A stretch of DNA of 64,000 bases from Propionibacteriaceae bacterium UBA7704 (lineage in GTDB: Bacteria; Actinomycetota; Actinomycetes; Propionibacteriales; Propionibacteriaceae). Shown one piece after another: positions 35,762 to 43,102 of the stretch. Made by a program: the position numbers and the translations under genes. The first letter of the stretch is position 1. Each line of letters opens with the position of its first letter. Under the pieces are notes generated by a model. It did no database searches and was not told where the DNA came from. It saw only the letters and a list, made by a program, of their open reading frames with translations. The stretch spans positions 18,174 through 82,173 of the forward strand of contig DLGC01000002.1 in the NCBI GenBank assembly GCA_002482525.1, written 5' to 3'.

Positions 35762-38064
35762 AGTGCCGTCAGCCGGGCTGCACCGGCACCATCATTGACG
35801 GCTACTGCGACGTGTGCGGAATGCCGGGCCTGTCCATGCCAGTCGGCGATGCCCGCCCAGGTTTCCGTCCAGCGACCGCTGCCAGCGGCGCCTGCCCGCA
35901 GCCGGGTTGCACCGGCCAGATCATGGACGGCTACTGCAATGTCTGCGGACTTCCGGCTGCCACCGCCGCACCGACAGCGGCAGCGGGGGCGGAGTCGACC
36001 CGGACCCGTACCTCCGTCCAACTGGGCGCGACCGCATTCGGTTCAGCACGGGTCACCTCTTTCGGCGACCGGCTCGTGAAGCGCCGGGCCGCCGCGGTCA
36101 AGCAGACCGGCCAGATCGGTGCCGGGCTGACCTCGGTGCCACCCGCACCGGCGCTGGATCCGGCGAAGGCGATCCTTCCCAAGCCGGATGTGCCGCTGTC
36201 GGCACGCATCTGTTCGCGCTGCGGCACCAAGGTGGGTCAGGGTGCGGAGAATGTGGCCAGCCGCTCCGAGGGTTTCTGCCCGTCCTGCGGCGCCCCGTAT
36301 TCGTTCACCGTCAAACTCACCGCCGGTGAGGTGGTCGCGAACCAGTACGAGGTTGTCGGCGCTTTGGCGCATGGCGGTATGGGCTGGATCTATCTGGCCA
36401 AGGATCGCAATGTGTCGGGACGCTGGGTCGTCCTCAAGGGGCTGTTGAACTCCGATGACGCCGACGCGCTGGCAGCCGCCGTCGGCGAGCAGCGCTTCCT
36501 AGCCCGAACCGAGCACCCGCTGATCGTCGAGATCTACAACGTCGTCACCCACCATGATGCGGTCTACATCGTCATGGAATATGTGGGCGGACGGTCCTTG
36601 AAACAGCTTCTGAAGCAACGTCGGGTGGCCAACAACGATCAGCCCGATCCGCTGCCGGTGGAACAGTCGCTGGCATTCCTCATCGAGATTCTGCCGGCGC
36701 TGGGCTACCTGCATTCGTTGGGACTGCTCTACTGCGATTTGAAGCCCGACAACGTGATTCAGGTCGGAAACTCGCTCAAGCTCATCGATCTGGGTGGGGT
36801 TCGGCACGCCAACGACGAGGACTCCGCGATCTACGGCACGATCGGCTTCCAGGCACCCGAGGTGCCGACCTTGGGGCCATCGATCGCCTCGGACATCTTC
36901 ACGGTAGGGCGCACCCTGCTGATGCTGTCGGCTGACGTGCCGGGGTTCCAGACGACCTCAGAATTCACCATTCCGCCAGCCCACGAACTGCCCGCCTTCG
37001 CCGAACAGGACTCGCTGTACCGGCTGCTGCTGAAGTGCTGCGCCCCCGACCCCAGCGACCGTTTCGTGTCAGCCGAGGACCTGCGCGAACAGATGCTGGG
37101 CGTACTGCGTGAGGTGGTGGCCAGTCGTCGCGCCGGTGTCGGATCGGCGTCGGCATCCTCGGCTCTGTTCGAGTCGCCCACGGTGGCTGGGCACGGCTAT
37201 CCACTGGGCTCGCTGCCCCAGCTACGCCAGGACCCCAGCGATCCTCAGGTCGATTTCCTTGATCGCATCGGCGGGGAGCCGGTGCAGACGCGCCTGGAGT
37301 CGCTGTCGCATCCGCCTGCCTGGTCGACCGGGGTGTGGCTGGCCCGCGGCCAGGCCGCCTTGGAGGCCGGCCGCACCGCGATGGTGGAGGAATGCGTCAC
37401 GCATCTCCTCGACGATGACCCGTGGCAGTGGCGGGCCTTGTGGCTGGCCGGATTAGGGGCGCTGGCCGCCAAGGACTACGGCAAGGCGCAAAGCGCGTTC
37501 AATGCCGTCTACGGCGAGTTGCCCGGCGAGTTGGCTCCCAAACTGGCCTTGGCCACCGCATGCGAGTTGGGCGGCGAATACGACCTCGCCGAAGTTCTGT
37601 ACCGCATCTGCGCCAGCACCGATGCGGCCTATGTCACTCCGTCGGCTTTCGGTCTGTCTCGGATCCGGCGCCAGCGCAACGATCTTGCCGGGGCGATGCG
37701 AGCCTTGGAGATGGTGCCCACCACCTCCCGGGGCTACCCCGAATCGCAGCGGCTGCGCGCCACCACCGTGGTCGCCGCCGCCCGCACGGCCGACGAGATG
37801 GCCATTGCCTTCGACGCCGTCGCCACAGCACCCCTGGAGCCGCAGGTCGAGACCGAGGCCCGGGCGGTACTGCTGCGTCGTGCCCTACTGCTCACCAGCC
37901 AGGGTGTCGTGGTGCATCGCGGCGGCGCGCCGCTGACACCGACGGTGATGCTGTCCGATCTGGCCGACTGTTACCGCCGGCTGGCCGCGTTATCCACGTC
38001 TGCGAGCACGCGGGCCGGCTACGTCGACCTCGCCAATTCACTACGACCGTGGAGCCTGCTATGA
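35758..38064 (+). CDS. PknG-type serine/threonine protein kinase with zinc ribbons and TPRs
   Basis: 768 residues. Two N-terminal zinc ribbons of the form C..PGCTG.I.DGYC..CG start at residues 3 and ~46. A rubredoxin-like CSRC...CPSC pair lies at ~152-180, as in PknG. The kinase domain spans ~192-450, with Lys227 in VVLKG, Asp327 in CDLKPDN and Asp344 in LIDLGG. As in PknG, HRD is altered and DFG is DLG. A TPR-like region (~530-760, including ELAPKLALATACELGG) closes the protein. PknG family kinases phosphorylate FHA proteins such as GarA to control 2-oxoglutarate/glutamate metabolism. A PP2C and an FHA gene follow here. The duplicated N-terminal ribbons are additional to the usual PknG layout. 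Confidence 0.93.
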   Translation: MKCRQPGCTGTIIDGYCDVCGMPGLSMPVGDARPGFRPATAASGACPQPGCTGQIMDGYCNVCGLPAATAAPTAAAGAESTRTRTSVQLGATAFGSARVTSFGDRLVKRRAAAVKQTGQIGAGLTSVPPAPALDPAKAILPKPDVPLSARICSRCGTKVGQGAENVASRSEGFCPSCGAPYSFTVKLTAGEVVANQYEVVGALAHGGMGWIYLAKDRNVSGRWVVLKGLLNSDDADALAAAVGEQRFLARTEHPLIVEIYNVVTHHDAVYIVMEYVGGRSLKQLLKQRRVANNDQPDPLPVEQSLAFLIEILPALGYLHSLGLLYCDLKPDNVIQVGNSLKLIDLGGVRHANDEDSAIYGTIGFQAPEVPTLGPSIASDIFTVGRTLLMLSADVPGFQTTSEFTIPPAHELPAFAEQDSLYRLLLKCCAPDPSDRFVSAEDLREQMLGVLREVVASRRAGVGSASASSALFESPTVAGHGYPLGSLPQLRQDPSDPQVDFLDRIGGEPVQTRLESLSHPPAWSTGVWLARGQAALEAGRTAMVEECVTHLLDDDPWQWRALWLAGLGALAAKDYGKAQSAFNAVYGELPGELAPKLALATACELGGEYDLAEVLYRICASTDAAYVTPSAFGLSRIRRQRNDLAGAMRALEMVPTTSRGYPESQRLRATTVVAAARTADEMAIAFDAVATAPLEPQVETEARAVLLRRALLLTSQGVVVHRGGAPLTPTVMLSDLADCYRRLAALSTSASTRAGYVDLANSLRPWSLL

Positions 38065-39209
38065 CCGAGCCGCAGTGGCCACTATGGAGCAGTGAGCATC
38101 CGGATGCCGTGCCACCGGAAGTCCTCTCCTGCCCGAATTGCGGGCAACCGGTCGCCCCGGGGGCGGCCTACTGCGAGGCCTGTGGCGCGACGGTGAATCC
38201 CGACCAGACGGTGCCTGCGCCGCAACCGCGGACGCCCGGCGACGCCTCCACCCAGACCCGTAGGTTGGGCAGCCGCGCCAGCGAGGTCGTCACCTGTGCC
38301 GCCTGCGGCGGCACGATCGATTCCGACGGCTATTGCCAAATCTGTGGCGCCAAGGCACCCAGTGCTCGTGACCACTACCGCGAGAGTCCTTCGGACTGGG
38401 TCGGTGGCGTGTGCGATCGGGGTCTGCGGCACTCTCGCAATGAAGACGCGATGGCCCTGTGGTCCGAAGGTCCGAACGCGGTCCTGGTCGTGTGCGACGG
38501 AGTTTCCAGCAGCACCGACCCTGATGCGGCCGCAACAGCAGCCGCGTCCGCTGTCCGCGATCATCTGATCGAGGTCGTCACCTCACTGAGCGCGGCCGAC
38601 GACGCCGCAGCCGTGCTGGCCACCGCCTTCGTCGACGCCAGCGCAGCCGCCAACCAGGCCGTCATCGCCATCACCGATCCGGACTCCACCAACGCACCTT
38701 CGGCGACCCTCGCCGCCGCGGTCGTCCTGGGTGATGAGGTGCACTTCGCCAATCTGGGTGACTCGCGGATTTATCTGCTGGGCGAAGGCCGACGGGAACT
38801 GCTCAGCGTGGACGACTCGATGGCTCAGGCGTTCATCGAGCAGGGAATGGCTCGCAGCGAAGCCGAGTCACTGCCCCGCGCCCACGCCATCACCAAATGG
38901 CTGGGACGCGACGCCCTCGACATCGAGCCTCGGGTCGGATCGGCACGTCTGACAGCACCAGGCTGGGTTCTGGTGTGTTCTGACGGTCTGTGGAACTACG
39001 CCTCCGAACCCGACGAGCTGTACTCGCAGCTGACCAGCGCGGCAGACCCAAGTTCTCCGGTGGCGGTGGCGGAGACCCTCGTGGTGTGGGCGAATGGACA
39101 AGGCGGGCATGACAATGTGACCGTGGCTTTGGCCCGGGTGGCGCCGCTGGAGGCGGACAGTAACCTGGGCATCACCGATGATGAGTCAAGCCCAGAAGGT
39201 GAGGGATAG
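38061..39209 (+). CDS. PP2C-family protein phosphatase with N-terminal zinc ribbons
   Basis: 382 residues from ATG 38061 (ATGA overlap with the kinase gene). The N-terminus carries two ribbons: CPNC...CEACG (~residues 24-46) and CAACGGTIDSDGYCQICG (~75-95), the latter very like those in the kinase. The PP2C domain starts near residue 110 with RGLRHSRNEDA, then VCDGVSS, NLGDSRIYL, SDGLWNY and GGHDNVTV. The metal-binding aspartates of the SpoIIE/Stp class are therefore all present. It probably dephosphorylates targets of the co-encoded kinase and may be brought to the same site by the shared ribbon. No membrane anchor is seen, unlike PstP. Confidence 0.92.
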   Translation: MTEPQWPLWSSEHPDAVPPEVLSCPNCGQPVAPGAAYCEACGATVNPDQTVPAPQPRTPGDASTQTRRLGSRASEVVTCAACGGTIDSDGYCQICGAKAPSARDHYRESPSDWVGGVCDRGLRHSRNEDAMALWSEGPNAVLVVCDGVSSSTDPDAAATAAASAVRDHLIEVVTSLSAADDAAAVLATAFVDASAAANQAVIAITDPDSTNAPSATLAAAVVLGDEVHFANLGDSRIYLLGEGRRELLSVDDSMAQAFIEQGMARSEAESLPRAHAITKWLGRDALDIEPRVGSARLTAPGWVLVCSDGLWNYASEPDELYSQLTSAADPSSPVAVAETLVVWANGQGGHDNVTVALARVAPLEADSNLGITDDESSPEGEG

Positions 39210-39213
39210 CGGC

Positions 39214-40494
39214 GTGGCTGAGTTCAGCTCTGCGGTCTACCAGAACGAGTTCCTGCCCGATGGCGGCACCGACGTCAACGCGATCATCACCGTTCGCTGC
39301 AGCGATGCGGGCGCGGCTGGCCGAACCGGGAGCGGCAGCGCCGGCGAGATCATCGCCGTCGACACCTCCGGCTCCATGGGCCATGCCAATATGCAGGCAG
39401 CCAAACAGGCCGCCATGATCGCCTTGGACAACATCCTGGACGGCACCTACTTCGCGGTGGTCGCCGGCAACCACAAGGCCTATCTGGCCTACCCCATGGT
39501 GCAGACCGGGGCGGGCATGATCCTGATGGACCCCCGTACCCGCGCCGAGGCCAAGCGCGCCATCAGCTTCTTCCGTGCCGAGGGCGGCACCGCCATGGGT
39601 ACCTGGCTGAATCTGTGCAAGGCGCTGTTCGACTCGATCGGCAATCTGGCGAACAAGCATGTGATTCTGCTCACCGACGGTGAAAACCACAACGAAACGC
39701 CTCAGCAGTTGGATTCAGCCCTGGCCAAATGCTCGGGCCACTTCCAAGTGGATGCTCGCGGCGTCGGTGTGGACTGGAAGGTCGCCGAGATCCGCAAGAT
39801 CGCCCAAGCGCTGCTGGGCACCGTCGACATCATCGGCGACCCCAGCCAGTTGAGCGCGGTCTTCGCCGAGCTGATGCGCAACTCGATGGCCCGCGGTGTG
39901 GCGAACGCCGAACTACGGGTCTGGATTCCGCAAGGCGCCCAGGTGTTGTTCATCCGGCAGGTCTCCCCCACTGTCGAGGACCTCACCCACCGCGGCACGC
40001 CGGTGAATCAGCTCACCATGAGCTACCCGACCGGTTCCTGGGCTGACGAGGAACGCGACTATCACGTCTCGGTGCGGCTGCCGGCCAAGGCTGTCGGCCA
40101 GGAACAGCTCGCCGCCCGAGTGCAGCTCGCCGTCGGACCGGATCTGCTCACTCAGGGCCTCGTGAAGGCGAAATGGTCGGCCGACACCAATCTGACCGCG
40201 CAGATCAACCCCGAAGTGGCCCACTACACCGGCCAGGTCGAGCTGGCGCAGATGATCCAAGACGGCCTCGCCGCCAAGGAAGCCGGCGACACCGGCACGG
40301 CGACCACGAAGCTGGGTCGAGCGGTGCAACTCGCCACGGAGACCGGAAATGCGGAGGCCACAGCGAAACTCCGTAAGGTAGTTGATATCGCCGATGCCCG
40401 AACCGGCACGGTTCGACTGAAGCAGGCGGTCTCCAAGGCCGATGAGATGGCTTTGGATACTGCGTCCACCAAGACCACGCGAATCAGGGGCTGA
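39214..40494 (+). CDS. VWA-domain protein with intact MIDAS
   Basis: 426 residues from GTG 39214, preceded by AAGGTGAGG; an ATG at 39178 is in frame but would overlap the phosphatase gene by 32 bases. The N-terminal part (EFSSAVYQNEFLPDGGTDVN) leads into a von Willebrand A domain with the MIDAS motif DTSGSMG and the later LLTDGE. The C-terminal half is a beta-rich region followed by a helical tail (~350-426). VWA proteins bind partners through a metal ion and often pair with MoxR/CbbX-type AAA+ ATPases, as one encoded in this operon. No signal peptide, so it is cytoplasmic. Confidence 0.88.
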   Translation: MAEFSSAVYQNEFLPDGGTDVNAIITVRCSDAGAAGRTGSGSAGEIIAVDTSGSMGHANMQAAKQAAMIALDNILDGTYFAVVAGNHKAYLAYPMVQTGAGMILMDPRTRAEAKRAISFFRAEGGTAMGTWLNLCKALFDSIGNLANKHVILLTDGENHNETPQQLDSALAKCSGHFQVDARGVGVDWKVAEIRKIAQALLGTVDIIGDPSQLSAVFAELMRNSMARGVANAELRVWIPQGAQVLFIRQVSPTVEDLTHRGTPVNQLTMSYPTGSWADEERDYHVSVRLPAKAVGQEQLAARVQLAVGPDLLTQGLVKAKWSADTNLTAQINPEVAHYTGQVELAQMIQDGLAAKEAGDTGTATTKLGRAVQLATETGNAEATAKLRKVVDIADARTGTVRLKQAVSKADEMALDTASTKTTRIRG

Positions 40495-40495
40495 G

Positions 40496-41239
40496 ATGGC
40501 AACGTGTCCCGCTGGGCACTCCAGTGACCAAGACGACTTCTGCGCAGTGTGCGGGCTGCCCATCGAAGCGGCGCAACAGTCTTCCCCGGAGGCGGTCGAA
40601 GAGTCGCCGTCCCCGACCGCGGTGACCTGCCCCTCGTGTGGGGCTCCGAACGTCGCCGAGGCCCTGTTCTGCGAAGCCTGCGGTTTCGACTTCACCGGCA
40701 CCGCGACGCCGGCTGAGTCCGCGAAACCGCAGTGGCCCAGCCTCGGAGAACCGGCAGCGGCGCCGTCGACCGCCGCTGCGATCCCGACGCCACCGGCCGA
40801 GCAGCCTGCTGCCGCCAAGCCGTCCGTGGAGTGGATTGCGGAGTTGTGGATCGATCCCGATTGGTACGCCGCTCAAGGATCGACCGACCCGATGCCCTCG
40901 GTCGGCTTGCCCGACATCGTGCCGCTGGTCAAGGAGAGCAACCTCATCGGACGGTTGTCACACAGCCGCGGCATCTTCCCCGATGTGGAATGCGAACTCG
41001 ACTCCGGGTGCAGCCGTCGTCATGCGATGCTCACCCACGAGGGCAGCCGTTGGTGGATTGAGGACTTGGGCTCGGCCAACGGCACCTTCGTGGGCCCGGC
41101 CGCCGGGCCGCTGCCAGCGATGCCGATTCCGCAGGGACGGGTGGAACTGACCGCCGGTCAGCGGATCTACGTCGGGGCCTGGACCCGAATCGTCATTCGC
41201 AAGGCCACGCGCGAGGAGCAGGAGGCCTTCGCGCACTGA
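40496..41239 (+). CDS. Zinc-ribbon FHA-domain protein (GarA-like reader)
   Basis: 247 residues from ATG 40496, one base after the VWA stop. The N-terminus has two ribbon units: CPAGHSSDQDDFCAVCGLP (~3-22) and CPSCG...CEACGF (~45-66). An Ala/Pro-rich linker follows, then an FHA domain (~140-240). The phosphothreonine-binding residues are visible as LIGRLS, GCSRRHA and LGSANGTFV. It has the ribbon-linker-FHA plan rather than the short phospho-acceptor N-terminus of GarA, and no ETTS-type motif is seen. It is the last gene of the operon and the natural reader of phosphorylated partners. Confidence 0.92.
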   Translation: MATCPAGHSSDQDDFCAVCGLPIEAAQQSSPEAVEESPSPTAVTCPSCGAPNVAEALFCEACGFDFTGTATPAESAKPQWPSLGEPAAAPSTAAAIPTPPAEQPAAAKPSVEWIAELWIDPDWYAAQGSTDPMPSVGLPDIVPLVKESNLIGRLSHSRGIFPDVECELDSGCSRRHAMLTHEGSRWWIEDLGSANGTFVGPAAGPLPAMPIPQGRVELTAGQRIYVGAWTRIVIRKATREEQEAFAH

Positions 41240-41290
41240 ATCGCATTGCGCTGTGGGCGTACCCGGCACCGCGGACGTCATCGGCGCAGG

Positions 41291-41296
41291 TAGATT
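41291..41296 (+). promoter_or_regulatory. -10 element of the DUF3107 gene
   Basis: TAGATT, 24 bases before the GTG start and followed by an AAGGAGGA ribosome site. No clear -35. Together they indicate that the DUF3107 gene is transcribed independently of the upstream signalling operon. Confidence 0.4.
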
Positions 41297-41320
41297 TGGC
41301 CACGATCCGAAGGAGGAAGC

Positions 41321-41545
41321 GTGGAGATCAAGATCGGCATCCAGGAGATTTCCCGGGAATTGACCGTGGAGACCGAGGCCACTGCGGCTCAGGTGGAAAA
41401 GGACCTCAAGAAGGCTCTCGACGATGATGGTCTGCTGACCCTGACCGATGACAAGGGCCGCAAAGTCCTGATCCCGGCTGATCGGATCGCCTACCTTGAT
41501 CTGGGCCAGGAGAAGAGCCGTCCGGTGGGCTTCGGCACCGTCTGA
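41321..41545 (+). CDS. DUF3107 family protein
   Basis: 74 residues starting at GTG 41321 with a strong ribosome site (AAGGAGGA at 41310-41317). The sequence opens EIKIGIQEISREL and ends with IPADRIAYLDLG, the hallmark of DUF3107, a small actinobacterial family (Rv3208A/TB9.4 type) of unknown function. Its position before an RhlE-like DEAD-box helicase is the same as in mycobacteria, which marks the end of the inserted signalling operon. Confidence 0.9.
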   Translation: MEIKIGIQEISRELTVETEATAAQVEKDLKKALDDDGLLTLTDDKGRKVLIPADRIAYLDLGQEKSRPVGFGTV

Positions 41546-41568
41546 AGCGCAGCGGAGGCTGTGAGCGC

Positions 41569-41574
41569 TAGACT
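41569..41574 (+). promoter_or_regulatory. -10 element of the DEAD-box helicase gene
   Basis: TAGACT about 98 bases before the inferred CTG start of the helicase. This would give a 5' leader of ~90 bases containing a small hairpin. No -35 consensus is evident. Confidence 0.35.
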
Positions 41575-41608
41575 TGCCTTGCTCACCGCAAGTGTGAACC
41601 TGCCTAGA

Positions 41609-41624
41609 GCGGACTACTGTCCGC
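41609..41624 (+). other. Hairpin in the helicase 5' leader
   Basis: Perfect 6-bp inverted repeat GCGGAC/GTCCGC with a four-base loop, inside the ~90-base leader of the DEAD-box helicase. Leaders of cold-inducible RNA helicases often carry regulatory structure. This one is small and its function is not established. Confidence 0.4.
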
Positions 41625-41671
41625 CGGTAGACCTAACTGCGCCGACGCGCAGGTGAAGATGAGGCAAGACG

Positions 41672-43102
41672 CTGACTGAACAAGCTCTTTCGACCGCGCC
41701 CGCGGCACCACCCACCCAAACTTTCGCCGAACTCGGCGTAATTCCTCCGATCAGCGAGGCTCTCGCCGAGCTCGGAATCATCACTCCTTTTCCGATTCAG
41801 GCGTTGGCAATTCCGATCGCCATCAACGGCACCGACATGATCGGACAGGCCCGCACCGGCACCGGCAAGACCCTCGCCTTCGGTATCAGCCTGCTGCAGC
41901 GGGTCGTCGTACCCACCGATCCCGGCTATGCCGAGCTGGAGCGCCCCGGCCTGCCGCAGGCCTTGGTCATGGCCCCCACCCGGGAGTTGGCCTTGCAGGT
42001 CGCCGGTGACTTGGAGATGGCCTCCACCGTACGCAAGGCGCGCGTCCTGACCGTCTATGGCGGCGTCGGCTATGAGCCGCAGTTGGATGCTCTGGCCACC
42101 GGCGTCGATGTCGTCGTCGGAACGCCAGGACGACTCCTGGATCTGGTCAATCGTCGTTCACTGGATCTGTCTGCGGTGAAGGTCCTGGTTCTGGATGAGG
42201 CCGACGAGATGCTCGACCTGGGCTTCCTGCCCGACGTCGAGCGGTTGATCTCCAAGACCCCGAAGTCACGCCAGACTCTGCTGTTCTCGGCCACCATGCC
42301 GTCGGCTGTTGTCGCGCTGGCCCGGATGCACCTGAATCAGCCGGTGAACGTGCGTGCCGAGACCAAGGACGCCCAGCTCACTGTTCCTGACACCACCCAG
42401 TTCGTCTACCAGGCCCATGACCTGGACAAGCCGGAGATCGTCGGCAAGCTGCTGCAATCCCCGCAGTGCACGCGCACCATCGTGTTCACCCGGACCAAGC
42501 GCGCCGCGCAACGGCTCGCCGATGAACTCGTCGATCGCGGCTTCTCGGCCACTTCCATCCACGGCGATCTGAATCAGGCCGCCCGAGAAAAGGCGTTGAA
42601 GAAGTTCCGCGAAGGCAAGGTCAACACGCTGGTGGCCACCGACGTCGCCGCCCGTGGTATCGACATCACCGATGTCAGCCATGTCGTCAACTACGAGTGC
42701 CCGGATTCGGAGATGACCTACGTGCACCGCATCGGACGCACCGGTCGCGCCGGAGCCAAGGGTGTTGCGGTGACCCTGGTCGACTGGGCCGATGTGACCC
42801 GCTGGAAGGTCATCAACAAGGCTTTGGGTCTGGACTTCCCCGAGTTGGTCGAGACCTATTCGACCTCACCGAATCTCTACGCCGATCTGCAGATTCCCGA
42901 GGAAACCCGCAGCCGCATCAAAGCCGCCGAACCGCGCGAACCCAAACCGCACCACGGCCACGAGCACAAGGCCGGCGGCCACAAGGATGGCCATCACGGC
43001 CAGGCCGAGAAGAAGGCCGACCGTCCCAAGCGTCGCCGGAGTCGTCAGCGGCTGCGCAACGGCAAGCCGGTCAGTGGCGCCGAGGCACCGGCTTCTCAGT
43101 AG
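41672..43102 (+). CDS. DEAD-box RNA helicase, RhlE-like, with apparent CTG start
   Basis: 476 residues if it starts at CTG 41672. The first conventional start, TTG 41804, would cut into the Q-motif (FAELGV...PFPIQALAIP), which is encoded from ~41723. The frame is closed by TGA at 41660-41662, so CTG, with GAGG seven bases upstream, is the best candidate. Motifs: ARTGTGKT (I), PTRELA (Ia), VLDEADEMLD (II), FSATMP (III), and HRIGRTGRAG (VI). The C-terminus is a His/Gly/Lys-rich then Arg-rich tail that probably binds RNA. It unwinds RNA in ribosome assembly or decay. Its end overlaps trpS on the other strand by seven bases. Confidence 0.9.
   Translation: MTEQALSTAPAAPPTQTFAELGVIPPISEALAELGIITPFPIQALAIPIAINGTDMIGQARTGTGKTLAFGISLLQRVVVPTDPGYAELERPGLPQALVMAPTRELALQVAGDLEMASTVRKARVLTVYGGVGYEPQLDALATGVDVVVGTPGRLLDLVNRRSLDLSAVKVLVLDEADEMLDLGFLPDVERLISKTPKSRQTLLFSATMPSAVVALARMHLNQPVNVRAETKDAQLTVPDTTQFVYQAHDLDKPEIVGKLLQSPQCTRTIVFTRTKRAAQRLADELVDRGFSATSIHGDLNQAAREKALKKFREGKVNTLVATDVAARGIDITDVSHVVNYECPDSEMTYVHRIGRTGRAGAKGVAVTLVDWADVTRWKVINKALGLDFPELVETYSTSPNLYADLQIPEETRSRIKAAEPREPKPHHGHEHKAGGHKDGHHGQAEKKADRPKRRRSRQRLRNGKPVSGAEAPASQ

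Noticed and set aside
37990..37998. TTATCCACG, one mismatch from a DnaA box
   Set aside because: It lies inside the kinase coding sequence, is imperfect and isolated; chance is sufficient.
37422..38060. 213-codon upstream extension of the PP2C frame into the kinase gene
   Set aside because: It lies inside the kinase TPR region in another frame and is Arg/Gly-rich; ATG 38061 with an ATGA overlap is the natural start.
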